From: CAYTPI01 sp964439625
GTDB lineage: Bacteria; Chloroflexota; Anaerolineae; Aggregatilineales; UBA3940
NCBI GenBank assembly: GCA_964439625.1
Contig: CAYTPI010000009.1
Coordinates: 110,445-174,444 of the forward strand
Length of the DNA stretch: 64,000 nt
Direction of reading: 5' to 3'
Shown here: positions 43,126 through 52,269 of the stretch, piece by piece
How positions within the stretch are numbered: position 1 is the stretch's first letter
How the letters are laid out: every line of letters starts with the position of its first letter
Made by a program: the position numbers and the translations under genes
The notes under the pieces: generated by a model
Told to the model about the DNA's origin: nothing
The model's database searches: none
Seen by the model: only the letters and a program-made list of their open reading frames with translations

Positions 43126-45654
43126 ATGAAGAATTTCAACGACCTACCAGCAGATAGCCAGAAAACCATTGTTAGTTTGAACCGGGTGAAGACTGAAACC
43201 TTGGTCGAACTGTCATCTTTATCCTTGCCAGAGGTCGAAAAGCTCAAGCATGAGATCGCCGTGAGCTTGCCGAAAAGCAACTTACCGGGCCTCATTCTTG
43301 CGGGTTTAACAAACATCAAAAGCCGCAGCATTACTCGGAAAAAAGCCGAGGATGATATCAACGCCCTTTTCCAAGGGACATCCCTTCTGCCAGAAGGACT
43401 AATGTGGGTGTTGTATGGTGGCCCTGCTCTTGTATTAAGTTCCTACCAGCGCATTTTAGAGCTGGCAGGTAAGGATCAAAAAAGTGCCTTCCCGGATGGC
43501 GTATGGCAGTTCTATGTTGAATTTGGCCTGCGAGAAGATACAGGCCGCCATGCTAATGAGACGCTAGCGTACCACCTAGAGCGTTCACGCACAGCCAGCA
43601 CTGTTGACGATATCACCGCTTGGATCATGACGTCGATTTATCTACTGTTTGACATCGATGGCATCACTGCCAATCTATGGAACGAGTGGACGACGCTCCG
43701 CTTGCTATCTGAAGCAGCACGCTCGGAAGGGTTGGAGAACGTTAATCCGTTTTCAACGATGCTCCGTTCATGGAATACAGCTCGCCCCTATACAAGCGCA
43801 GCAGGTGTTTCCTACGCTGAAAAACGACATAAGGCGTTTGATAGATTCTCGCAAGAGTACTTTGATCTGCTAAGTCCGAAGAAAGCTTTAGAAGTGCGGC
43901 AGGAGTTCAACCGCCTTGCTGTGGAAGAGCGCCCCGCTTACCAACGACAAATGAGCTTGCTTGCTCGCCTAGAACCCGGTAAATTCCGCGATCAGCGCGT
44001 GCCTGTCCCCTTGTGGCAGTCGAAGATTGGCCTGATCTGGCGAGGCCACACGTACCTCTTTGACGCTTGTATGCGGGATGATTATGGTCGCGCAGTTGTG
44101 TTCACCAATGACGGTGACAACTGGCCGCTAGAACAGAATGTTTCTGGTACCCCTATTGACCCTTTTGCACGCCCGCTGCGCATTCGGGGTGGTTGGGTGT
44201 ATCGAGAAGATGAGGCTTCTGATGAGCCATTTGGTTACATTGCCCCCCCTGATGTCAGAAGTATCAAGGGGCTCGTCCAGCAAATCATTACTAGTGATAC
44301 GCCGCCCTCAGACTCAGACGCTGACTTGCTGTTGGTCTCGGCCCCGCGGGCAGAGCAGGAAGACCTGCGCAGTATGCTGCCGATGCCAACGCGCCGCGCC
44401 TTAAAAGAATTGGGTATGGCACCGATTATTATCAACTGGGACGAGCAAAGCAGAAACCTTCCGCTTGGGCGCCTCCGTCGACAGGCGCGGCGTGGGGTGG
44501 GCGACCACCCTTTGACGATCATGCGTACTGACTCCAGTATCGTCTTTGATCAATCGCATGTCTTTTTTGATGGCACCTGGGGTATGACCATTGCTGAAGT
44601 GATGACCAACCAAGCAATTGACTGGTGCCGCCACGCCATGAATGCTGATGTGATGTCTGGCGCACGGGCGCAGCGTCTGTCTTTAATTGGCTCATCTGAG
44701 TTCGTCAAGCGCAGCAATCAGACGCGTTCTGAAGAGAACTACACCTATGCTGAGGCTGCTGCGGAAACTAGCGATATTGACCTTAAGCAGTTACAGAAAG
44801 TCCGCTACTATCTACGCCAACGCGGTGTTCAATTAACCATTAATGATATGCTGGTTCTTGGACGCGTATTCCATGCTGAGGAATACATTCCCAGTGCAGA
44901 TTTATCAAAGGCGGTTGCTAATCTTCCAGAAAAACTTATGCTGAAAGTGATGAAGTCCGTTGAGTCCTCCACCGGGGTCAACCCATCGATGCTCATTCCT
45001 ATGGATGCATCGTTCAAGGACCCGCGTGATCGCGTCTACCCGACCAGCTTTCGCAACCCTTTGACTGGCATGATGGATGCGTATGACGAGTCTAAACTGG
45101 CCTACGGCATGTACCTCGTTCGCCAAGATGCTGATGCTTGGTACGACCTTGACGAAAGCCGCAAGCAGTTCTTCAGTTATCTGTTGTACTTTGGCGAACT
45201 CTTGAAGGCCATCAAAGCGATTACGACGCGTGGTGAGAGTTTCAACATGGCTACCATTCGCTTGATGGGCCATTTACCGTCGTCTGTCCAGCAAATTTTG
45301 GATCAAATCCCCCAAAGGGTTGGCATTCTCAATGAAGTCGTCAAGGGTGAGGAAGTCTTCTCAAATGTTGGGCGAGTGGCAGCGGGGTCGTCGCTCTCGC
45401 GCTTTATCAGTGCCAAAGATGATGGCAAAGCGAAGCGTCTTGTCTGGGGAATTTTGACAGATGATAATGGTTCTATGCAGGTCACGCTGCGAGATTTTCG
45501 TGCCCACGTGGAACCACTCGTCGAGGCAAACTACATAGATGCAGCCGATCTAGTCGCATATGACTACGTCCGTGCTTATGCGGACACCGTCAACCGTTTA
45601 GTAACTGAAATTCGTGACTTGGCACTTGTCGAACCTCGGCATACAGTTGAATAA
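43126..45654 (+). CDS. Large protein resembling carnitine/choline acyltransferases (tentative)
   Basis: 842-residue cytoplasmic protein with no family I am sure of. A region at 478-483 reads HVFFDG (H-x3-D-G), like the catalytic motif of CoA-dependent acyltransferases. The arrangement around it fits carnitine/choline acyltransferases: a preceding strand with YLFDACMRDDYG, a following helix TIAEVMTNQAIDW, and about 70 residues later DIDLKQLQKVRYYLRQRGVQ, which parallels their DL..L.F..YGK.F segment. The typical STS motif is not visible. ATG 43126 is chosen since the upstream codons are unlike protein. It follows the kinase gene by about 130 bases, with a TATAAT at 43045-43050. Confidence 0.72.
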   Translation: MKNFNDLPADSQKTIVSLNRVKTETLVELSSLSLPEVEKLKHEIAVSLPKSNLPGLILAGLTNIKSRSITRKKAEDDINALFQGTSLLPEGLMWVLYGGPALVLSSYQRILELAGKDQKSAFPDGVWQFYVEFGLREDTGRHANETLAYHLERSRTASTVDDITAWIMTSIYLLFDIDGITANLWNEWTTLRLLSEAARSEGLENVNPFSTMLRSWNTARPYTSAAGVSYAEKRHKAFDRFSQEYFDLLSPKKALEVRQEFNRLAVEERPAYQRQMSLLARLEPGKFRDQRVPVPLWQSKIGLIWRGHTYLFDACMRDDYGRAVVFTNDGDNWPLEQNVSGTPIDPFARPLRIRGGWVYREDEASDEPFGYIAPPDVRSIKGLVQQIITSDTPPSDSDADLLLVSAPRAEQEDLRSMLPMPTRRALKELGMAPIIINWDEQSRNLPLGRLRRQARRGVGDHPLTIMRTDSSIVFDQSHVFFDGTWGMTIAEVMTNQAIDWCRHAMNADVMSGARAQRLSLIGSSEFVKRSNQTRSEENYTYAEAAAETSDIDLKQLQKVRYYLRQRGVQLTINDMLVLGRVFHAEEYIPSADLSKAVANLPEKLMLKVMKSVESSTGVNPSMLIPMDASFKDPRDRVYPTSFRNPLTGMMDAYDESKLAYGMYLVRQDADAWYDLDESRKQFFSYLLYFGELLKAIKAITTRGESFNMATIRLMGHLPSSVQQILDQIPQRVGILNEVVKGEEVFSNVGRVAAGSSLSRFISAKDDGKAKRLVWGILTDDNGSMQVTLRDFRAHVEPLVEANYIDAADLVAYDYVRAYADTVNRLVTEIRDLALVEPRHTVE

Positions 45655-45661
45655 GCATGCA

Positions 45662-45685
45662 GGTCAGCAGCAGCTACTGCTGACC
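45662..45685. terminator. Hairpin between convergent genes
   Basis: GGTCAGCAG and CTGCTGACC form a 9-bp stem with a 6-base loop, midway between the stop codons at 45654 and 45704. No T-run on either strand, so a weak or Rho-assisted terminator is possible. Confidence 0.5.
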
Positions 45686-45703
45686 CTTGCTAATGGAGTA
45701 GTA

Positions 45704-47086
45704 TTAGCTACCGCCTACAATCGCTGGCTGTGATCCCGCCGCTATTTCGATTTCGGCGCTTCCATCTAGTAGAATAATCCAAAGTGTTGAGTCTTCTGAC
45801 CCTTCCACCTGCCGCTCCACAAGGATTGCATCTTCGCTTGACAGCCAACTAAAAGCGATATCGTCTAAGTCAGGTTCGTTGTCTAGCGCTGTCTGGGTGA
45901 ACGAACCATCAGGTTCGCGGCTTAACGTGACGAGTGAGGTACCCTCATCCGTCTCCTGAAGCGCCGCAATGAGGAACTGATTGGGGGCAAAAGTCGCATT
46001 TCGGTAAGTACCGCCGTCTTCTGTCGTGGAAATCGGATTGACATTCGTTGCGCCGCTGCTGATGCCAAAATCACCAAAGAGCAGCGGTTCCGAACCCGTT
46101 CCGAGAGCGTTTCGATCAAACAATAGTGCTACGGTGCCATCATTGAAAACATCCCATAGTCCTATGTCTTCGCCTAACGGTACAAATGTCCCTACAAAGG
46201 TGTCAAGGATCAAGATTTCGCCGTCCGTCTCATTGCCAAACAGAACCGCTAACTGATCATTGCCGAGCGCATAAACGGGCGTCAGATTGTCATCGGGGAT
46301 GATCTCACTTTCGAGAATCAATGCTGGGGCGCCACTTGGTGTTGTCTCCCAGAATTGATACAAGGGTGGTGCGCCTGCGACGCTGTTAGCGACAATGCGT
46401 TGAAAGTATAATTTACTTGATGCTGGGTCCCACAGTAAGGGTGAAACTGTTGTTGAGTTGCGATCCGTAATGACGCGCTCCTCGCCAGTTGTTAAGTCGA
46501 GAACGACCAACTGCTGATCGTTGACGATAAATGCAACGTATTGCCCGCTGGGGCTAAGTGCGAACTCCCGGATCGGGCCCGCATTTTCTGGTAGTTCATA
46601 CAGTCGTTCTGGGGGTGGGCCACCTAACGCCTGCACGATCAACTGCCCATCCAATAGATAGATCACTTCGTTCTGTTCAGCGGTACCATCTCCTAGCGGG
46701 ATTTCACCACCTCCGATATTGGGGGCTTCAGTGGCAGTTGCTACCTCGGTAACCGTAGGTGTCTCGCTCTCCTCAGGCGTTTCTGTTTCTTCCGTCGTGG
46801 TATCCTCGGTCGGAGCCTGCGTCTCTCCTGGTGCCTCAGTGACTGGCGCCTCCGTGACTATTGGTAGGTCGGTTTCAGTCGGCGGTTCTGTCTCAGTCGG
46901 AACATCAGTTTCGGCTGGTTCAGCGGTTTCAATCGGTTGGTCAGTCTCTACAACAACGTCAGTCGCTTCTCCAGTTGGCGGAGCAGTCGGTTCCTCAGTT
47001 GGGTCACCGTTGGTTGGAATTGGCAGCGAGCAACCGGTAAGTATCAAAATAGCAATCAGGATGATGGGTAAGAGATGGCGTAACAT
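45704..47086 (-). CDS. Lipoprotein with TolB/WD40-like propeller
   Basis: 460-residue lipoprotein; signal ends in LTGC (Cys19). Residues 25-140 are a low-complexity Thr/Glu/Pro/Val linker (TDLPIVTEAPVTEAPGE and similar). The rest is a beta propeller: repeats such as FALSPSGQYVAFIVNDQQLVVLD and PLLWDPASSKLYFQRI are typical of TolB/WD40-like blades. The ligand is unknown. The convergent neighbour is the acyltransferase-like protein. Upstream on the same strand, a terminator separates it from the SDR gene. Confidence 0.85.
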   Translation of the reverse strand: MLRHLLPIILIAILILTGCSLPIPTNGDPTEEPTAPPTGEATDVVVETDQPIETAEPAETDVPTETEPPTETDLPIVTEAPVTEAPGETQAPTEDTTTEETETPEESETPTVTEVATATEAPNIGGGEIPLGDGTAEQNEVIYLLDGQLIVQALGGPPPERLYELPENAGPIREFALSPSGQYVAFIVNDQQLVVLDLTTGEERVITDRNSTTVSPLLWDPASSKLYFQRIVANSVAGAPPLYQFWETTPSGAPALILESEIIPDDNLTPVYALGNDQLAVLFGNETDGEILILDTFVGTFVPLGEDIGLWDVFNDGTVALLFDRNALGTGSEPLLFGDFGISSGATNVNPISTTEDGGTYRNATFAPNQFLIAALQETDEGTSLVTLSREPDGSFTQTALDNEPDLDDIAFSWLSSEDAILVERQVEGSEDSTLWIILLDGSAEIEIAAGSQPAIVGGS

Positions 47087-47160
47087 ACGGCACTCCGTAA
47101 TGTGTCAGAGTAATCAATTGCACTTTATCTTAGCATAACAGGCTCAACGATGGCAGAGAT

Positions 47161-47188
47161 CAAAAAATGCGACCAACAGCGGTCGCAT
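47161..47188 (-). terminator. Rho-independent terminator of the SDR operon
   Basis: On the minus strand an 8-bp stem (ATGCGACC / GGTCGCAT) is followed by TTTTTTG. It ends transcription of the SDR gene, 22 bases past its stop. Confidence 0.88.
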
Positions 47189-47209
47189 CAAATTGGTTAC
47201 GGAAACTCG

Positions 47210-47854
47210 TTACTCTGTGATATCGAGTTGACCCTTCTTGCCGGCTTCGATTGCCTCAAGGATTTTTGTGGCAAGCGCGTCGGCTGTTAGTGCATCTTTT
47301 GGTGCACTCATTGGAACTTTCTCCCAGAGCTTGGTGTCAACTGCACCTGGTCGGATGAGCAGCACCTGCCGCTTACGTTCTTCTTTCTTAATTGTGCCAA
47401 GAAAAGCTTCGAGTGCAGCTTTTGAGGCGGCATATGCTGACAAACCCGGAAGTTGTAAACGCTCACTGACAGCCCCAATGAACACCCAAGCTGCATTTTC
47501 TTTTAGAAGTGGCTTACTGCCATATAAGGCTTGAAACGCCCCAGTAAAATTGGCATCTAAGATGCGCCGAAACGTCTCTACATCCATCTGTGCGACGGGC
47601 ACTGCCGTGATGTCACCTGCGGCATACAGGAACAGACTGACATCATCTAACCCCTCCATGCCAATCTCCATGGCCGCCCGTTCAACGGACGCCGCGTTAG
47701 TTACATCGCCTTCAAACGTGTAATCCGCATGACCGTTCAACCCACTGATATTACGTGAAACGGCGATTACTTCCCAACCCTTTGCCTTGAGCTGCTGGGC
47801 GAGGGCTTTACCGATATCGCCGCTGGCACCCCAAATAATTGCTTTCTCTGCCAT
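47210..47854 (-). CDS. Short-chain dehydrogenase/reductase
   Basis: 214-residue NAD(P)-dependent oxidoreductase. The nucleotide loop is GASGDIG (9-15), D50 follows strand 3, and the catalytic triad is S130, Y141 and K145 (YAASK). NFTGAF at 102-107 matches the helix-4 motif. It is a little shorter than classical SDRs, lacking most of the C-terminal extension. It lies 62 bases downstream of the AttH/CrtC-like gene, probably in the same operon. The substrate is unknown. Confidence 0.92.
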   Translation of the reverse strand: MAEKAIIWGASGDIGKALAQQLKAKGWEVIAVSRNISGLNGHADYTFEGDVTNAASVERAAMEIGMEGLDDVSLFLYAAGDITAVPVAQMDVETFRRILDANFTGAFQALYGSKPLLKENAAWVFIGAVSERLQLPGLSAYAASKAALEAFLGTIKKEERKRQVLLIRPGAVDTKLWEKVPMSAPKDALTADALATKILEAIEAGKKGQLDITE

Positions 47855-47916
47855 AGTATTTTCTTTCCTGACTGATTGTCTGTTTTAATGAACTGTATTG
47901 ACTATTTGCCGCCTGT

Positions 47917-49086
47917 TTAGAAGCGGCCTTCCATCGAACCAAAGTATCCAGTCATCTCGACGTAACCATACCCACCCACGGCTTCGCCGTCAGAGGTGCC
48001 CTCCAGCCTGATAGAGCCTTCCCAATACTTAAATGATGCATCAAATTCCTGATCGGCTATTTGCGGTTCACCGATTAGGAAGATGCTGCGCTCACCGGTA
48101 TCAACTTCGATCTCCCAACCAGCTGGGTACTCTGCTCCGGACTCAGCACTCCGCCATGTGTCTGTGACGGTGATTGTATAATCGTCATCGCTCAAGTTGG
48201 TTGTGCTGCCATCTTCAGCGATGAAATTTCCCTTTGAAAAGGAGTCGATTGAGCCATCTTCGCGCCGAAGGTAGTAGAGCATTAGCTCAGTATTGTTATC
48301 TAGTTGAATAGAGAACCAGTCCCAACCAACCTGTCCGTCGGATAGGGCGGAGGTTGAAAATTCATGATCCATCCAACTAAGTCCCTCAACCTCGAAAGTC
48401 TCACTATTGGCAGTGATTGTTCCCGTCGTCTCCATCCGAGTAAAGCTGTAATAGTAGCTGGCATTACCTGCCTCTGGGCCTTTCTGACTGTAACCCTCAA
48501 TACCCTGGAAAATTGGCCCCTTCGTCTCTTCCGCGATCAAGTCAATTGACACATCACCCGCTTGCGCTGTTAAGCGTCGGACACCCGGTTCAATAGTGAC
48601 AGCCTCCCAGTTTTCGAGGTAGACACGATACGCTGGGTCGATTTCAGCGCCAGCAACACCTGCGGCCCCGCGAGCATAACGCTCGAACGAGTCGTAATCG
48701 TTAGCATCGATGTTGCTGACTGCAAAATGCCCCAAGTAAAGCTGATCAGTAGCCCAGTCTGAGGGGCGATCAACTCGTAGGTCAGCCGGCTCAAGTGCTC
48801 TGCGAAAAAAAGTCAATTGGTAACCGAACCGTTGACCATCTTCTGTCTCTAGGTTGCCTGTGTAGTACCACCATTCCGTCTGATAATCTGGGTGGGGGCC
48901 AAAGTCTTGTGGGAACGTCAACGCCGTTGGTCCAGATGCACGCTGGAAGCCGTCTAACTCAACTTCGGCAGCAACTACTGTCGACGCGGTGTCGTTATCT
49001 TGTAGGCTTCCGGTAACTGTCATTATTGCCAAAGCTGCAAACAATAACCCGATTGCAATGAGAAAAATCCGTAGTGATTTCTTCAC
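47917..49086 (-). CDS. AttH/CrtC-like lipocalin-family protein
   Basis: 389-residue exported protein. An N-terminal hydrophobic anchor or signal (about 5-25) is followed by two lipocalin-like domains. The family patterns of AttH/carotenoid 1,2-hydratase proteins are clear: FGPHPDYQTEWWYYTGNL, FGYQLTFFRRAL, YLGHFAVSN and LSWMDHEFSTSALS with GWDWFSIQL. It binds a hydrophobic ligand; hydration of carotenoids cannot be inferred without a carotenoid gene nearby, and there is none. Operon with the SDR. Confidence 0.88.
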   Translation of the reverse strand: MKKSLRIFLIAIGLLFAALAIMTVTGSLQDNDTASTVVAAEVELDGFQRASGPTALTFPQDFGPHPDYQTEWWYYTGNLETEDGQRFGYQLTFFRRALEPADLRVDRPSDWATDQLYLGHFAVSNIDANDYDSFERYARGAAGVAGAEIDPAYRVYLENWEAVTIEPGVRRLTAQAGDVSIDLIAEETKGPIFQGIEGYSQKGPEAGNASYYYSFTRMETTGTITANSETFEVEGLSWMDHEFSTSALSDGQVGWDWFSIQLDNNTELMLYYLRREDGSIDSFSKGNFIAEDGSTTNLSDDDYTITVTDTWRSAESGAEYPAGWEIEVDTGERSIFLIGEPQIADQEFDASFKYWEGSIRLEGTSDGEAVGGYGYVEMTGYFGSMEGRF

Positions 49087-49283
49087 TAATTATCCTTTAA
49101 ATTTCTAATCATTCAGATGTTACTAAATCAATTGTTGGGATAGCAACAGATCGCTGCTATTCTGAGAACATTCATATTAAACGACGGTCATTAGAGTCAT
49201 TCCAACTAAAGATTAGTGGCATTCTTAGAGAAGCGAGTTAAGCTCTCCACTTGGAATTCGGCAGGAAAAGCGGGGGCTTATCG

Positions 49284-51125
49284 ATGCCACAGGTGAGGGA
49301 TGATATTCGGAACATAGCAATTATTGCGCACGTTGACCATGGAAAGACAACACTGGTCGATGGGATGCTAAAACAAACAAATGTCTTTCGTGATGCGTCA
49401 ACGGCTGGGGAACGCATCCTTGATTCAAACGATCTGGAGCGGGAGCGCGGTATCACCATCCTCAGCAAGAACACGGGCATAACGTGGAACGGCACCAAAA
49501 TTAATCTTGTCGATACGCCCGGCCATGCTGACTTCGGCGGTGAAGTTGAACGTGTACTTAACATGGTTGAGGGCGCATTGCTGCTGATTGACTCAGTGGA
49601 GGGGCCAATGCCTCAGACGCGCTTCGTGTTACGCAAAGCGCTTCAGATGGGGTTACGGATCATCGTCGTGATCAACAAAGTTGACCGCCGCAATGCGCGC
49701 TCGGAAGAAGTCCTTAACGAGGCCTTCGACCTTTTCATTGAACTGGGTGCTAGCGACGAACAAGCTGAGTTTCCTGTGATTTATGCGGTTGGTCTCAATG
49801 GTCAAGCGGGTCTCTCCGAGACGGAATTAAACGATAATCTTGATGTTCTTTTTCAGACCATTATCGATGAGGTGCCGGGGCCCCAAGTCAGCGATGACCC
49901 GCCTCGATTGCTCGTCACGACGTTGGACTACGACAACTACAAGGGACAAATTGGGGTCGGGCGTTTGCGTTCTGGAACGGTGAAGAAGGGGATGCCGGTT
50001 GTGCGCATCGGCGCAGATGGCACGCGCCAGAACACCTATTTGGAGTATCTGTTCACGCACCATAATCTTGAACGGCAGGAAATCGAAACGGCGCAGGCTG
50101 GTGATATTATCGCGTTTGCCGGGCCGGATACGCTTAATATTAGTGACACGATTGCCCATCCCGATAACGCCGAGCCACTGCCACACATTACCGTTGAACA
50201 ACCGACTGTCCGTATGACGTTCGGCGTAAATACGTCGCCGTTAGCAGGCAAAGAGGGTGAATCAGGCTTGGGTACATCGCGTCGGTTGGGTCAGCGATTG
50301 CACGAAGAAACGCGTACCAATGTCTCTCTCCGCGTAGAGCAAGGGGAGTCGGCTGAGAAGTTTATCGTCAGTGGACGTGGTGAACTGCACCTCGCCATTT
50401 TAATAGAAACTATGCGCCGTGAGGGGTATGAGTTTGAAGTCAGTCGCCCCGAAGTGATCTATGAGAAAGATGAGTGGGGTCAACTGCTGGAGCCGGTTGA
50501 AGAGGTAACCATTGAAGTTGCTGACGACTACGTCGGTACTGTTGTTGAACTGCTTGGTGCGCGCAAAGGTCAGATGAAAGACATGCGCTCACAAGGCGGT
50601 ACAACGTTGGTTAAGTACATCGTACCTACACGCGGGTTGCTTGGCTTCCGGACGCTTTTCCTGACGTCAACTAGTGGCATGGGCCAGATGCACAGCGTTT
50701 TTGAAGGTTATGAACCGCATTTTGGTGCCATTCAGGGCCGCCGCTTTGGTAGTTTGGTCGCTTGGGAAGCCGGTTTAGCGACCTCATATGGGCTAAACCT
50801 TGCACAGGAGCGTGGCAAACTATTCATTGGGCCCCAAATCGAAGTATATGAAGGGATGGTAGTCGGTGAAAATCAACGCCCCGGTGACATTGCCATCAAC
50901 GTTGCCAAAGAAAAGCATGTCACAAACCACCGCAAGAGCTTCGCTGAGGAAGGCATCCGCCTAGTACCGCCCCGTGTGATGAGTCTTGATGTCGCTTTGG
51001 AGTTCCTTGCTGAGGATGAATTGTTAGAAGTCACACCCGAGAACTTGCGCATCCGCAAGCGCATTCTGAACAACGATGAGCGCATCAAAGAACAAAAACG
51101 CCGCGAAAAGATGATGGCGAACTGA
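49284..51125 (+). CDS. typA: Ribosome-associated GTPase TypA/BipA
   Basis: 613-residue translational GTPase that binds the ribosome and helps growth in stress or cold. G1 AHVDHGKTT (15-23), RGIT at 56-59 (G2), DTPG 77-80 (G3) and NKVD 131-134 (G4) are all present. The C-terminal half has the TypA-specific RGLLGFRTLFLTSTSGMGQM. I chose ATG 49284 (MPQVRDDIRNIAII) because homology begins there; upstream starts have no support. Divergent from the AttH-like gene. Confidence 0.97.
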   Translation: MPQVRDDIRNIAIIAHVDHGKTTLVDGMLKQTNVFRDASTAGERILDSNDLERERGITILSKNTGITWNGTKINLVDTPGHADFGGEVERVLNMVEGALLLIDSVEGPMPQTRFVLRKALQMGLRIIVVINKVDRRNARSEEVLNEAFDLFIELGASDEQAEFPVIYAVGLNGQAGLSETELNDNLDVLFQTIIDEVPGPQVSDDPPRLLVTTLDYDNYKGQIGVGRLRSGTVKKGMPVVRIGADGTRQNTYLEYLFTHHNLERQEIETAQAGDIIAFAGPDTLNISDTIAHPDNAEPLPHITVEQPTVRMTFGVNTSPLAGKEGESGLGTSRRLGQRLHEETRTNVSLRVEQGESAEKFIVSGRGELHLAILIETMRREGYEFEVSRPEVIYEKDEWGQLLEPVEEVTIEVADDYVGTVVELLGARKGQMKDMRSQGGTTLVKYIVPTRGLLGFRTLFLTSTSGMGQMHSVFEGYEPHFGAIQGRRFGSLVAWEAGLATSYGLNLAQERGKLFIGPQIEVYEGMVVGENQRPGDIAINVAKEKHVTNHRKSFAEEGIRLVPPRVMSLDVALEFLAEDELLEVTPENLRIRKRILNNDERIKEQKRREKMMAN

Positions 51126-51140
51126 GGCTAACAGAAAAAA

Positions 51141-51170
51141 GAAGGAGCGTGCCCACCTGCACGCCCCTTC
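51141..51170 (-). terminator. Strong hairpin terminator between convergent genes
   Basis: A 12-bp stem with one mismatch (GAAGGaGCGTGC / GCACGCcCCTTC, 6-base loop) is followed by TTTTTT on the minus strand, ending the DUF2085 transcript. On the plus strand it may help stop typA. A second smaller hairpin with four T lies at 51280-51298. Confidence 0.75.
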
Positions 51171-51279
51171 ATCTATAAGTTACTGAGCAGATTTCCCACC
51201 AAAGCCACTTAGCAACTTATAATGATGTTGTACAACCACCAGACAACCCAATAATATAGTCAATCACGCCAAACGAAAT

Positions 51280-51298
51280 CCCAACTTAGTTGGGTTTT
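51280..51298 (+). terminator. Small hairpin with T-run
   Basis: CCCAAC / GTTGGG with a 3-base loop is followed by TTTT. It lies in the 230-base convergent gap and probably aids termination of typA. The rest of the gap shows nothing. Confidence 0.45.
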
Positions 51299-51356
51299 GA
51301 GTAATAAATAAGTTGTACTACTTTTGGTGTAGCTTGAAACGTTAGCCTTAGATGCT

Positions 51357-52160
51357 TTAAGAAGACACTCTTGGTGCAATAATCCCAGCCTCTGTTAAGC
51401 TGTTGCGCAATATCTCCGCGGACTCTTCCATACTGTCACGTAAATAAGGATAAGCTAACCATCCATTACCAAAGCCAAACAATGCCCCTGTGAACGTTCG
51501 CAGAAAAGGCGTGCTTTCTCGAATTGGGTAGAAGGGTAGCCCAAACCCATTGAATGGCGGGTTCGCAAACAATTGACTAAATCCGTCCAACCCAATCGGC
51601 ACGATGGCAACGGCAAGGTACGCAATAAACGAGAAATAGGGCACTCTCATTCCGAACTGTTCGACGATGGCGAGGCTGAGAATCGTCAACGCCAAGGCCA
51701 GGTAGATGGCGACATCGCGCTGACAAATTGCCGTTTTATACCCCATTGTTTCACTACCCCGGAACTGCCGCGCCGCATTTACTAGTTCGACATCCAGGTC
51801 ATCAATGTTGACGTCGTCAAAGAAAGGCTCGTTTGTAGCGTACTCTTCGAATGAGCCGAGATTCGTGTTGGCACGCTCACGTGGATACGCCACTTGTTCA
51901 CCACCAATCAACCAAGAACGGAAGACAAACTGGTGGCAAAAAGGTGAATATACGGTGTAGAGCGCACTAGCGGGGCCGTTCGCCCCAGCGTTCGCCAAGA
52001 TCGGCGCCGCGAATGGCCCGAGTGCAAACAACAGCAGCAGCGTCCCGATTAGCCACTTCCATTGCTCTGTAATCCATAAAAAGCGTTTCCCGGCCCACAG
52101 CCAGAACTTAACTTGTGCTGGTGACATGGGTTTTTGGTCAGGGGCATTATTCGATGCCAT
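51357..52160 (-). CDS. DUF2085 membrane protein
   Basis: 267-residue membrane protein of the DUF2085 family. The core motifs are visible: YSPFCHQFVFRSW with C75-H76-Q77, and later ICQRDVAIY with a second Cys, which together may bind a metal. Four to five spans, the first at about 36-58. An insert of about 45 acidic residues lies between the two motifs. Function unknown; the family often lies near cytochrome or envelope redox genes, and here ccdA lies 110 bases upstream, behind a terminator. Confidence 0.88.
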   Translation of the reverse strand: MASNNAPDQKPMSPAQVKFWLWAGKRFLWITEQWKWLIGTLLLLFALGPFAAPILANAGANGPASALYTVYSPFCHQFVFRSWLIGGEQVAYPRERANTNLGSFEEYATNEPFFDDVNIDDLDVELVNAARQFRGSETMGYKTAICQRDVAIYLALALTILSLAIVEQFGMRVPYFSFIAYLAVAIVPIGLDGFSQLFANPPFNGFGLPFYPIRESTPFLRTFTGALFGFGNGWLAYPYLRDSMEESAEILRNSLTEAGIIAPRVSS

Positions 52161-52181
52161 CTTTTATGATCCTCTAAATGT

Positions 52182-52215
52182 GGTCAAAAAGAATGGGCGC
52201 AACGTGTGCGCCCAT
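52182..52215 (-). terminator. Rho-independent terminator after ccdA
   Basis: On the minus strand, ATGGGCGCA / TGCGCCCAT (9-bp stem, 5-base loop) is followed by TCTTTTTG. It ends the ccdA transcript and isolates the DUF2085 gene. Confidence 0.88.
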
Positions 52216-52269
52216 CGTAACTTACTGCAAGTTTAACCAATCCTGCTTACCAGTAAAAATCTCTCTGAC

